From JABMMZ01 sp964438995 (GTDB lineage Bacteria > Bacteroidota > Bacteroidia > NS11-12g > UBA955), in contig CAYTMQ010000008.1 of NCBI GenBank assembly GCA_964438995.1, positions 1 through 64,000 of the forward strand: a stretch of 64,000 nt of DNA, given 5' to 3'. A model generated the notes under the pieces. It was not told the origin of the DNA. It was given only the letters and a program-made list of their open reading frames with translations, and made no database searches. The position numbers were made by a program, and so were the translations under genes. Shown here in pieces: positions 26,601 to 33,931 of this stretch; the first letter of the stretch is position 1; each line of letters begins with the position of its first letter.

Positions 26601-28804
26601 TCCTGAATGATACGATACGCTATGTAATTCCTTAGGGCTTCAAGATTATCTTCATTCGGACGATTTGGATTTGGTGCAGGATTGGTTGCGTAATCTTTTT
26701 CAGGTAATTGTAAAGCCTCCTGAACCTTAAATATTAAATCGGATATTCTTAAAGGTTCAGTGCTGCCGCTAAGTACCTTTTCTATTGCTGAACGCAAATG
26801 AACAACCTGAATAAAATCATTAAAATGCCCGGCTTGTAAGGAAGCATCTTGCCGATTATCGGTAAAACTCATCAACTTCTGTTCCTTCAAAACTTTACCT
26901 TGACGGTATAATGCAAGTAAAGTTTGAAGCGTCAGTAGTGTTGTCGAAGTGGAACGGCCTTCATTGCCTAAAGAAATAAGTTTTGATTTTTCGCTAAGCT
27001 TAGTTTCCAAATAGATTAGTCCGCAGGTTGGGTCATAGATCAGGGGCGCAGGAATAAACCAAGCCTTCTCACCTCCGTTAGGCTTATCAGAAAATGAGCC
27101 ATTTCTTAATACATAGATTTCACTAGGCATCAAAAATTCTTTGACTGGGTCTATCTTATCACCAGCTTTGTTTTTCCATGAGGCAGGCAGTAAATCAAGG
27201 AATTCATTAATATCTATGTTATATCCCTTATTGAATAAAATATAACCATCTGTAAAATGATTAGCAGTTCTACTTCTTACTTTCTTGACTTTAGTTCCAT
27301 CATTAGTTTTCAAGTCATCATCATTTTTAGGATTTTGATTTTCATTAAAATCTCTAAAAACCAACTTGGAATCATTATATTCCTTTCTAACACAGATAAA
27401 TTCTATACCACTTACCCTACTAAAGACAGTTTGAAAGACTGGAACTTCGGCTTCATCTTTTCCTAGTTTTACATATGGATTTGGATCTAAAGTAATATAA
27501 CGTTTATCTGCATCTTCAAGAGTCACATAAACATAGCCGGTCTGAGATATAAATTGATGCAGTTTAAACGGGAGCACAGTGTCTTTTTTCCTGTCTCTAG
27601 CACTTTGTATATTTATAGATTCAGCCCAAACTAAAATCTCTATTAGCTTTTGTTCACATATTAAAAAGTCAATACCTGTAATTTCAGCTAATGCATTAGC
27701 TATAGATTTTAGAGATTGAGGTTCATTTCTTCGCTTATGAATTCCTTCATTTCGAATAGCAATGGTTCTTTCTAACCAAATAGCAATGGGATTTTGTAGG
27801 ATGGCAGTTCTTGATCGATCTTTGATAGGAGCATGAACAGCATCAACAAGTTGATCCCGAGTTGGTATAATATCTTTTGTGCTATAAGTCAGGGATTCAA
27901 CAATAATGTCAACGGGAAGAAAATTGCTAGCAAAGAACCTGGAAGCAACTTTTGAGACCTCACTTTTTTGCTCATCTACCGAACCGGTTGCCATAGTAGC
28001 AGATGTGCCAATACAAATAATATTCTTATTTTTTGCTGCAGCTTTAATTCTTCTGTTTAACAGCGAAACATCTGCGCCCTGTCTTCCTTTATAAACATGA
28101 AGCTCATCGAACACCAGATATTCAATATTTTCAAGGAAAGAACTTCTTAAACTCTCATCAGTTTTTCTCACCATCAATAATTCAAGCATCATGTAATTGG
28201 TAAGAAGAATATCGGGGGGATTTGCAATTACCTTATCTCTGTCTTCTTGCTTTTCTTGTCCTGTATATTTTGCATATGTAAAAGGGAAAGTGTTACCAGT
28301 CCGCTTTCTGTAATTTTCTTCAAACCCATTTAATGCCAATTCCTGAGAATTTATAAGAGCATTTAATGGATAAACAATGATTGCTTTTATGCCTGGCTTA
28401 GCTGGGTTATTAAAAAGGTGATTAAAAATTGTCGAGATATAAGTTAAACTTTTGCCGGAACCAGTGCCTGATGTAACAACAAAACCTCTCCCTTGATTGC
28501 CTTTGATTATGGCTTCGGTTTGATGTTTGTATATTTCCCATGATTTATTTTCAGCATCGTAAAAAATGTTGTTGAATTCTTTTGATAAAATGCCATTGTT
28601 AACCAAGTCATTTACACTTCCACCTGATTCAAAAGAAGGATTAAATTGAATGAGAGGCTCCGGATATAAATTGCCAGAATTGAATTCCTCTTTTACTTTT
28701 GATAATATCCTTTCATCTGCAATATTGATAAAACTATCTATATAAAGTTTGTAGTCATCTAGAATATCTTTGTGAAGATCAAATATGTTTTTATTTAATT
28801 CCAT
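23606..28804 (-). CDS. DUF1998-type DEAD/DEAH helicase with C-terminal Vsr/DUF559-like nuclease domain
   Basis: This 1732-residue protein leads the operon. Walker A is VVTSGTGSGKS (111-119), the DEAH box is DELH (233-236), SAT is at 268-270, and the second RecA lobe ends with PANYAQRSGRAGRSGQ near 1030. This resembles Lhr/MrfA-type helicases that often carry DUF1998, and DISARM DrmA/DrmB contain related parts. A degenerate MZB-like segment (ESAEGSIGVLKDI) lacks the CxxC pairs usual for that region. The last ~100 residues (GERIFLDYL near 1638, then VQPDFVYEKEKALIFVDGG near 1671) match a Vsr/DUF559-like PD-(D/E)XK nuclease. The fusion would couple unwinding or translocation to cutting. Confidence 0.8.
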   Translation of the reverse strand: MELNKNIFDLHKDILDDYKLYIDSFINIADERILSKVKEEFNSGNLYPEPLIQFNPSFESGGSVNDLVNNGILSKEFNNIFYDAENKSWEIYKHQTEAIIKGNQGRGFVVTSGTGSGKSLTYISTIFNHLFNNPAKPGIKAIIVYPLNALINSQELALNGFEENYRKRTGNTFPFTYAKYTGQEKQEDRDKVIANPPDILLTNYMMLELLMVRKTDESLRSSFLENIEYLVFDELHVYKGRQGADVSLLNRRIKAAAKNKNIICIGTSATMATGSVDEQKSEVSKVASRFFASNFLPVDIIVESLTYSTKDIIPTRDQLVDAVHAPIKDRSRTAILQNPIAIWLERTIAIRNEGIHKRRNEPQSLKSIANALAEITGIDFLICEQKLIEILVWAESINIQSARDRKKDTVLPFKLHQFISQTGYVYVTLEDADKRYITLDPNPYVKLGKDEAEVPVFQTVFSRVSGIEFICVRKEYNDSKLVFRDFNENQNPKNDDDLKTNDGTKVKKVRSRTANHFTDGYILFNKGYNIDINEFLDLLPASWKNKAGDKIDPVKEFLMPSEIYVLRNGSFSDKPNGGEKAWFIPAPLIYDPTCGLIYLETKLSEKSKLISLGNEGRSTSTTLLTLQTLLALYRQGKVLKEQKLMSFTDNRQDASLQAGHFNDFIQVVHLRSAIEKVLSGSTEPLRISDLIFKVQEALQLPEKDYATNPAPNPNRPNEDNLEALRNYIAYRIIQDLKRGWRYILPNLEQTALLEITYKNIDQDIADESLWSNIDLLKDWSIYKRKEFVLQVLNYFRNMYAVDYDMLRYENRLRIEGELNQQLNKEKLWSLDKGEKLDAPNFLSVHGADKATRETFIQSIGPASRLARYIKHEFRKEGKTPPSGNDYNDFVTLILDALAEAHYLKKINIKAEKGDKDAYQLILSKVLWKKGDLSSVTADKTSLITLDDEIKIKPHIYFQKLYQEDFSKLPKSYIAAEHTGQIKNEEKIDREEKFNEAVELSALYCSPTMELGIDISSLNIVHMRNLPPSPANYAQRSGRAGRSGQSALVFTYASKVSPHDKHYFANPVKMVAGVVQAPRIDLTNEELIRSHINATVLSFLNAEEFKPSLIDLIDIAGGTYKLKQNVKAKYQDVIDTNFETIKKVVISVVSSIDFTGVKWFNETWLEIQIRTVPDKLENALIRWRKMYLDAIRQMNEAHETHISPIVKDQELKKLANISYMRAKDRKSLLENQSDKSKNSSLSEFYTFRYLASEGFLPGYNFTRLPIRVFLGGKDRNEAISRPRFIGLKEFGPNNLIYHNGGKYKVNRITPNDVSLDLTVIKISKETSYAFLGNEEGKGKNQDPITGVQFTASNIELHQNLLELEEAQSENSERISCMEEVRTSEGYDTELYLNSADSLLDATKIKLTVEGDELMKLFYAPAAKLILLNKKWRRGRDDGFDIGTKTGFFKTKKQVEKPNPEDPIQNIMLYTYDTSDVLYIQPVKSLGLSEEGVVTLQYALEKAIEKIYNIEPVEIDAKLMGSGENKNIMLYESAEGSIGVLKDISRNPIKLRDIFMEAYNICGYDFNTKVDLYPSRPKASYDDLLSYYNQMDHGKIDRHSIIKALELLIASNPDDTIGGTYEEKYEELSKGLHHRSPGERIFLDYLYQNGYRLPDYTNHNMEQFYVQPDFVYEKEKALIFVDGGIHKKSIVKADDEKKRRTIELAGFDVLVWDETSEEVSSFVTRRLDIFRKVR

Positions 28805-29059
28805 TTAATAAAAATAAAGTCTTAGAAATTAATTAATCCCTTTGACCCGTTAAGTCAAGTAGATATTTGAAATAATAAGTAGTTTCAATAGATGTGTTTT
28901 CCATATATTTAGTGTGTGTTTTGTAATTTGCATAACTACAAAAAATACTTCAAATTTCCAAATTCACTAATAATGAGGCAATTCCCAAATAGTTAATGAT
29001 TAATTTAACAACACACTACTTGATTAATACTAAAATTCGTCTACTAATTATATTCATAT

Positions 29060-29329
29060 TTATTCTGTGGGATTTGTATCCTTGAATGCAAAGTAAGTAT
29101 AAGCCCCAACAATTGGCAACGCTAAATAAATAAATAACTCCAGAAAACCATAAACTTCGCTGTGAGCAAATGAAATACCGAGACCACTTATATTTGATTT
29201 ATAAAATGGATAAAAATCTGCTGCATAATAATATTGATTTCCATTACCATTAATATATAAAAAAAGATGAATAAGCGCCCAAATGGAGTAAATTGATTTT
29301 GCTTTTTTGTTTTGCAATAGTTGTTTCAT
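29060..29329 (-). CDS. Small two-TM membrane protein
   Basis: The 89-residue protein has hydrophobic stretches SIYSIWALIHLFLYI and YGFLELFIYLALPIVGAYTYF joined by a Tyr-rich loop, indicating two membrane helices. No family is recognised. It stands between the defence operon and the integrase, with its own -7 element at 29367-29374. It could be a small effector or accessory protein of element A. The 255 bp between its 3' end and the defence operon hold no other supported gene. Confidence 0.5.
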   Translation of the reverse strand: MKQLLQNKKAKSIYSIWALIHLFLYINGNGNQYYYAADFYPFYKSNISGLGISFAHSEVYGFLELFIYLALPIVGAYTYFAFKDTNPTE

Positions 29330-29366
29330 AATTATAAATAAAAAGTTAGCATTATTTGTTTAACCA

Positions 29367-29374
29367 CAAATCTA
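29367..29374 (-). promoter_or_regulatory. -7 promoter element (TAGATTTG) for the small membrane protein
   Basis: On the minus strand TAGATTTG matches TAnnTTTG, about 38 bp before the start codon at 29329. Confidence 0.5.
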
Positions 29375-29434
29375 GCTTTCTTAATTAAAGAAAAAAATGA
29401 TTCCTTAAAAAAAAGGGTATTTCAAAACATTTTT

Positions 29435-30658
29435 TCATAAATCCAACAACACTTTATTCGCCTCATCCAAAGCATCCTTACCAAATCCATCCAGATAAAT
29501 CTGGGTAGTAGATTCACTTCTATGACCAAGCAGCTCAGAAATAATAGAGGTTTGAACACCCTTCATTTTTAAAATGGTGGCAAATGAATGCCTGGCTACG
29601 TACATAGTAAGATTTTCGTCTATACCACAGAGTTTGGCTATTTCTTTGAGGTCGTTGTTGATGGTGCGCAACATTTTGACTTTGCGATTTTCTTTAGACA
29701 TGGCTGTTTGATGCGACGGCTTAAGAATTGGAAACACATAAGCATCTATATTTTCGAAATACTGTCTTTTGAAATACTTGATGATTTCAATGGCTGGGTC
29801 GACCAACTTAACATGAAAGCGTTTTTTAGTTTTGTTTCGAATGTACTCAAACTCATAGTTTTTAATGTCCTTCCATTTTAAGTCGGCCATGTCCACAAAG
29901 TTCATCCCTCTGCAATACAGGCTAAACATGAAATATTGCCTCGAATTGTAGATGCTGGAACCGAGTGGTAAGTCTAAAGCTTCAATCTTTTTAATTTCTT
30001 CACTTTCTAAGGCACGCTTTTTAGTCACAATACCCCTGAACTTCTTGAGTGAATAATCTTTAAATGGGTCATAATCGGCTCTGACAATCTCATCCATTTT
30101 TGCTTTGTTGATGAGGGTTTTGAAAGTCCGAACCAACACAAAAATGGAATTCAGTTTCCATCCTTTGCTCAAATGAAACTCTTCATAGCGATTCAGAAAA
30201 TTCACATTGATATCCGAGAAAAAGAAGTCCTTACCTTCTCTATAATTCATTAAACTGTTTTTAGTCGCTCTAAAAGTCTTGGCTGTCTTTATTTTGTCTT
30301 GCTGCATCAATTCTTCATACACCTTGTCGAAGTATTGAAATACTGTTATTTTAGAACTCTTTTTCTTGGCTATTTTTCTTTTGATTTCTTCGGCTGAGCT
30401 CTCTTTACCTTCAATTTCTTCATGCAGTATCAATTTATTGACATCCGATTTTCGTTTATCAATCAAAACACATAATTCTCTATAATGCGGATGTTTTTTG
30501 GATGGCAGTCCTAAATCTTTGTCCCATAAAGACTCTTTGCAAGTTGCTCCAACCTTCTCATATCTCGACTTCCTATCTTGCGTAATCCTTAGATATATCG
30601 GGTGTTCGCCGTTCTTTAATTTGTTGTGGGTAAACAATACCACCTTAAGTGTTGCCAT
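29435..30658 (-). CDS. Tyrosine recombinase (integrase of element A)
   Basis: The 407-residue site-specific recombinase has an N-terminal arm-binding domain (LFTHNKLKNGEHPIYLRI) and a SAM-like core-binding domain near 110-210. Its catalytic domain contains LYCRGMNFVDMADLKW (first Arg, near 249), ARHSFAT (His/Arg box, near 355), LGHRS (near 380) and the Tyr nucleophile in TQIYLDG (near 390). It is of the Bacteroidota element integrase type. It lies just inside the right tRNA repeat, reading away from it, the usual arrangement for tRNA-targeting elements. A 26-bp repeat shared with the left end overlaps its promoter, suggesting autoregulation. Confidence 0.95.
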   Translation of the reverse strand: MATLKVVLFTHNKLKNGEHPIYLRITQDRKSRYEKVGATCKESLWDKDLGLPSKKHPHYRELCVLIDKRKSDVNKLILHEEIEGKESSAEEIKRKIAKKKSSKITVFQYFDKVYEELMQQDKIKTAKTFRATKNSLMNYREGKDFFFSDINVNFLNRYEEFHLSKGWKLNSIFVLVRTFKTLINKAKMDEIVRADYDPFKDYSLKKFRGIVTKKRALESEEIKKIEALDLPLGSSIYNSRQYFMFSLYCRGMNFVDMADLKWKDIKNYEFEYIRNKTKKRFHVKLVDPAIEIIKYFKRQYFENIDAYVFPILKPSHQTAMSKENRKVKMLRTINNDLKEIAKLCGIDENLTMYVARHSFATILKMKGVQTSIISELLGHRSESTTQIYLDGFGKDALDEANKVLLDL

Positions 30659-30663
30659 AGAAT

Positions 30664-30689
30664 TTTAATAAAACATTTATAAAACAAAT
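30664..30689 (+). repeat. 26-bp end repeat of element A, right copy
   Basis: It is identical in sequence and orientation to 4621-4646. It begins 6 bp upstream of the integrase start codon and overlaps the integrase -7 element. It is a likely arm-type site through which the integrase could repress its own gene. Confidence 0.7.
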
Positions 30690-30692
30690 CTA
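30685..30692 (-). promoter_or_regulatory. -7 promoter element (TAGATTTG) of the integrase gene
   Basis: TAGATTTG on the minus strand matches TAnnTTTG, 27 bp before the start codon at 30658. It overlaps the 26-bp repeat. Confidence 0.55.
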
Positions 30693-30791
30693 GTAAAATT
30701 CCATAAATATCGAGCAATTTTAAAATTGATAAAAATCATATAACATTGATATTCTGCACATTAATAATTATCTACAAATATTAAAAACAGT

Positions 30792-32423
30792 TTACTCTTT
30801 GCATGGCATGCAAAAGGTCATCGGTTCGACTCCGATATTCTCCACTAAATCGGCACAATTGAAATTTACTTCGGTTGTGCCGATTTCTTTTTTGTCCAAA
30901 CCCCTCTTCAGTTGGGCGATGTAGGAAAATAATGGATTTATTTCTTTGGTTCGACACTCGTCATTTTTCTTGTTATAAGTAATTCCACTCGGAAAGATGA
31001 AATTTTGAAGTCTTACTTTTGTGTTATATTGGCTAGAAGTCCACAATGACGAGAGGTTTCGTGAAAATTTTATCAATTCATCTACCGACTTTTCAAGGTT
31101 CGACACTTTTTTTGAGTATCTTTCCAGTTGTTTGTTGATTTCTACCCTTTCAACTTTAAATTTATCGGTAAATTTCAAAAATTGTTCTTTTGAAATTTCC
31201 TCCAATATAAATCTTTCTTCCAGTCTGTCAATTTTAGCATTAACTTCTAAAAGTTGTTTCCTAATCAATTGCTCCTCTGATTGCCTAGTTTGAAGATGAG
31301 AAGACAAATTAGACAAGATTTCACGCTTCATTAGTTTGGTCAACTGCTCAGAGTAATTAATTTGGAATGGCGTCAGCATTCCTACAAAATCATCATGCAT
31401 TTTTTTAGCACTTTTATTATTGCAACATCCAATTGTTCTGCACTTGTAATACCAGAGATTTTTCTTCTTTACTATATAACCTGGCATAGAAGCTCCGCAA
31501 TGATCACATTTAACGAAATTTTTGAGAGGGATTTCTTCGTTTTCATGCTTGACTGTATATCCATGATGGTTTTCATCCAGAATGTCATTGACCTTTAAAA
31601 ACACTTCTTTACTTATCATAGGTTCTTGTTTACCTTCGATGACTCTGCCTTCCAATACTGGATGCGAGATTAAACCACAGTAGAATGGATTTTTAAGTAA
31701 TGCTGAAATTTTTTGATGATAAATATTAATTCCTAATGCATTTAGCCTGTCTTTTATTTCTTCAATAGACAAATTCTCGTTGGCTTTCCATAAAAAGGCG
31801 TTCTTAAGAAGTTTACCAGTTTGATTAAGGACTAATTGTCGATTTCTACCTGTACCCACAACATCATACCCCATAGGAACACGATAACACCATTCGCCCC
31901 TTAATATGGCTTCTTTCACACCCGACATACATTTCTCTCTTCTTAACTGGTTGTCGTATTCAGAGAATATATATTGAATATTCTGTTGCAAGCTGCCACT
32001 TGGAGTGGTTGAATCTGTTGGCTGGGTAACAGAAACAACCAATACTCCTTGCTTCTTAAGTTGCTCGGTAATGTATATGGCATTTGCTCCACTTCTTGAA
32101 AATCTGTCAACACTATAAACAATAATAAAAGACACTTTTTCTTTTGACTTCTTTACAAAAGAGAGCATTTTATTGAACTCCTTTCTTTCATCTGTCTTTG
32201 CGCTTTCGTATGTACCCCCAAAGCTACCAATAATATTGTAGTTATGCTTTAAAGCGTATAATTCACAAGCTTTTTTCTGAGTGGTAAGACTCATATTGTT
32301 ATCAGCTTGTTCCTTTGTTGAAACCCTTGTGTAAATAACACAATTGCTTGTGGATGCACCCAATGATGTTTGCCCCTTGGCAAAGGATGAGAATTTATCA
32401 AGAATTTGATTGTCTTTAGTCAT
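30792..32423 (-). CDS. Large serine recombinase (integrase of element B)
   Basis: The 543-residue recombinase starts at ATG 32423; an upstream TTG at 32459 is less likely. The resolvase domain has YTRVSTKEQADN with the Ser nucleophile at about 35, and VDRFSRS near 110. A recombinase domain follows, then a zinc ribbon (CDHCGASMPG then YYKCRTIGC, about 320-350) and a coiled coil, as in phiC31-type integrases. The last ~16 residues (NIGVEPMTFCMPCKE) are encoded antisense to the tRNA-Ala 3' end. The 3' end also spans a hairpin terminator. Before element A inserted, the frame would have ended in KRSSQLS inside the tRNA, so A supplied the present stop codon. Confidence 0.9.
   Translation of the reverse strand: MTKDNQILDKFSSFAKGQTSLGASTSNCVIYTRVSTKEQADNNMSLTTQKKACELYALKHNYNIIGSFGGTYESAKTDERKEFNKMLSFVKKSKEKVSFIIVYSVDRFSRSGANAIYITEQLKKQGVLVVSVTQPTDSTTPSGSLQQNIQYIFSEYDNQLRREKCMSGVKEAILRGEWCYRVPMGYDVVGTGRNRQLVLNQTGKLLKNAFLWKANENLSIEEIKDRLNALGINIYHQKISALLKNPFYCGLISHPVLEGRVIEGKQEPMISKEVFLKVNDILDENHHGYTVKHENEEIPLKNFVKCDHCGASMPGYIVKKKNLWYYKCRTIGCCNNKSAKKMHDDFVGMLTPFQINYSEQLTKLMKREILSNLSSHLQTRQSEEQLIRKQLLEVNAKIDRLEERFILEEISKEQFLKFTDKFKVERVEINKQLERYSKKVSNLEKSVDELIKFSRNLSSLWTSSQYNTKVRLQNFIFPSGITYNKKNDECRTKEINPLFSYIAQLKRGLDKKEIGTTEVNFNCADLVENIGVEPMTFCMPCKE
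30798..30845 (+). repeat. attR core: displaced 48-bp tRNA-Ala 3' end
   Basis: This is a perfect copy of 4525-4572 without the 5' half of the tRNA, so it is not a gene. It marks the right end of element A and the left end of element B, and lies inside the 3' end of the serine recombinase gene on the opposite strand. Confidence 0.9.
30847..30893 (+). terminator. Hairpin terminator next to the tRNA fragment
   Basis: The 12-bp perfect arms AAATCGGCACAA/TTGTGCCGATTT are followed by CTTTTTTT. It was probably the terminator of tRNA-Ala before element A inserted. On the other strand it is translated as the C-terminal region of the serine recombinase. Confidence 0.85.
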
Positions 32424-32452
32424 TGTGTTTTTAGTGTTTGTTGTATTTATTA

Positions 32453-32611
32453 TTACCAATCGTTGCCTTTTAATTCATCTAAATATTTTGTAGAAAGAAT
32501 ATTGCAAAATATATTAATTGAACTAAGCATTTTTTGTGCCATTTCATCTGATATACCTTCAAATTCTGGACAAGAACGTAATTCTTCAAGTGTAATATTT
32601 TCTTTTCTCAA
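32453..32611 (-). CDS. Small conserved-looking protein between ATPase and recombinase genes
   Basis: A 52-residue frame starts at TTG (32611) and reads RKENITLEELRSCPEFEGIS then DEMAQKMLSSINIF, ending KYLDELKGNDW. The amphipathic pattern with EL-x(4)-PEFEGISDEMAQ resembles small helical proteins found beside Bacteroidota element recombinases. It starts 8 bp after the stop of the HTH-ATPase gene and stops 29 bp before the recombinase ATG, so it fills the gap within an operon. No upstream in-frame ATG exists because a stop codon is close, which makes TTG the probable start. Function unknown; possibly a recombination accessory factor. Confidence 0.5.
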   Translation of the reverse strand: MRKENITLEELRSCPEFEGISDEMAQKMLSSINIFCNILSTKYLDELKGNDW

Positions 32612-32619
32612 ATTCAAAA

Positions 32620-33849
32620 TTAAATTTTATCAGTTGTATTATCAGTTTTTGGTTTATTAGACCCTTTCATAAGTTTATCTACTAACGTTGCCGCTCCTGC
32701 AATTCCTAATATCCAAAACAGGGTATTTGATGACATTGGTTTTACTGAAGTTGAACTAATAGTTTTTGGCTTTTTGAAATTTAGTTTTGGTAACTTTGAT
32801 GTATTAGGCTTTACTATTTCTTTAAGTTTTTCAGCAGCAAATTCAGATGAAAGAATTTCTTTCAATTCTGACTCGGCTTCATTGACTTCTGGATTTGTTG
32901 GCTCAATTATGGAAGAATCAGATTCTTGAATACGTATTTTCTCATTACCATTCAAATTGTCAGTTTGAATATCATGACAAACAACTTTCTTTTTACGGCT
33001 TACTGGATTCTTCATGTAAAGTGACTCATCGAAAATACCTATTTCAGTTGTTGTATTAAATCTACCAGAGTGGTAAGCTATTCCTGCAACTACTTTGATA
33101 ATGAAATCGCAGTTGTGAGTGAGTGCCTGATCACCTTTGAAATTGCCTCCTTTGGTTGCCTGTACAATTGAAATGAATGATTTTGTCGGATTTTCTTGCT
33201 TTATCAGTTCCAAAAATTCATTGTCTATTCCTGCATTATTGATTGAATCAATAAATACAAAGTCACAAGACTTTGATTGTAAATATTCCCTTATGGATTG
33301 CCTGTCCTTGTTCTCTGCAAATGTTACCTTGCTGCCTCCAATTGCTTTTATTTTTTCTTGCAGAGTGACAGATTCACCTTCCTCGGCGGCAATGTATACC
33401 ACGTCTCCAAAATACTCTTGCAAATAATCTGCAAAGCGAATTGAGAAATTACTCTTGCCTCCTTTTGGTAAACCCCAAATAATGGCAGAAAATAATTTAG
33501 ATGGTTTTCCGATAAGTTCTAAAAATTTACCTTCAAACTCAAGAGAGTCAAATTTCTTTTCTATCAGCTCATCACCTGTAAATTCTTTCACAGCCTTTTT
33601 CTCAGGTATAAATTCCTCTTTGGCATTTTCTTCGGTATTTCCGCTTGAGAATTTTAGCTTGAATCTCTTTTCGATAGGCTGTTCGGAACTGTTTATCTGT
33701 TCTAATTTATTTTGGTTACCATTAAGATTCATTCTGATTTCTTTGATGTAATCATAGGCTGTAGTTCTGCCTATTTCAAGTTGTTTGGCAATCTGACCAT
33801 AGCTCAGTCCAGATTGTTTTAGTTGGTATGCTTTTAATTTGATATTCAT
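32620..33849 (-). CDS. HTH plus RecA-like P-loop ATPase with C-terminal membrane anchor
   Basis: The 409-residue protein starts with a resolvase-type HTH (KAYQLKQSGLSYGQIAKQLE then IGRTTAYDYI). A charged linker leads to a P-loop domain with Walker A GLPKGGKSN (near 128) and a strand ending in FVFIDSINN (near 197). The C-terminus holds TLFWILGIAGAATLVDKL, a single probable membrane helix near 365-385. It resembles element-encoded RepA/DnaB-like ATPases but the HTH-ATPase-TM order is unusual. It may position or replicate the element. It is followed by the 52-residue ORF and the recombinase. Confidence 0.65.
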   Translation of the reverse strand: MNIKLKAYQLKQSGLSYGQIAKQLEIGRTTAYDYIKEIRMNLNGNQNKLEQINSSEQPIEKRFKLKFSSGNTEENAKEEFIPEKKAVKEFTGDELIEKKFDSLEFEGKFLELIGKPSKLFSAIIWGLPKGGKSNFSIRFADYLQEYFGDVVYIAAEEGESVTLQEKIKAIGGSKVTFAENKDRQSIREYLQSKSCDFVFIDSINNAGIDNEFLELIKQENPTKSFISIVQATKGGNFKGDQALTHNCDFIIKVVAGIAYHSGRFNTTTEIGIFDESLYMKNPVSRKKKVVCHDIQTDNLNGNEKIRIQESDSSIIEPTNPEVNEAESELKEILSSEFAAEKLKEIVKPNTSKLPKLNFKKPKTISSTSVKPMSSNTLFWILGIAGAATLVDKLMKGSNKPKTDNTTDKI

Positions 33850-33878
33850 TTTATGTGTTTTGATTGATTTTTTAAAGT

Positions 33879-33931
33879 ACTAACATTACTAACAGACCTT
33901 AATGAGTGTTAGCATTGTTAGTAGTGTTAGT
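33879..33931. repeat. 9-bp-spaced ACTAAC / GTTAGT repeat cluster
   Basis: ACTAAC begins at 33879 and 33888. GTTAGC/GTTAGT begins at 33908, 33917 and 33926. All steps within each group are exactly 9 bp. The GTTAG copies lie inside the 3' end of the RepA-like gene. A related cluster is at 36695-36752. Confidence 0.65.

Larger units (their letters stand above)
4573..30845. mobile_element. Integrative element A (tRNA-Ala-integrated, tyrosine-recombinase type)
   Basis: The element is delimited by the 48-bp tRNA repeats. Its tyrosine integrase gene (29435-30658) is 140 bp from the right end. It also has a primase, a VapE-type ATPase, an HTH/excisionase-like gene and iterons, but no conjugation genes or relaxase are visible. 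The cargo is almost entirely defence-like: the SIR2/DUF4062/TM-macro cluster and the seven-gene helicase/methylase/nuclease operon. This fits a genomic island or satellite-like element that relies on other elements for transfer. Confidence 0.85.

Noticed and set aside
28833..28904. 23-codon ORF (MENTSIETTYYFKYLLDLTG...) before the large helicase gene
   Set aside because: Too short and without a supporting promoter or homology. A leader peptide is possible but unsupported.
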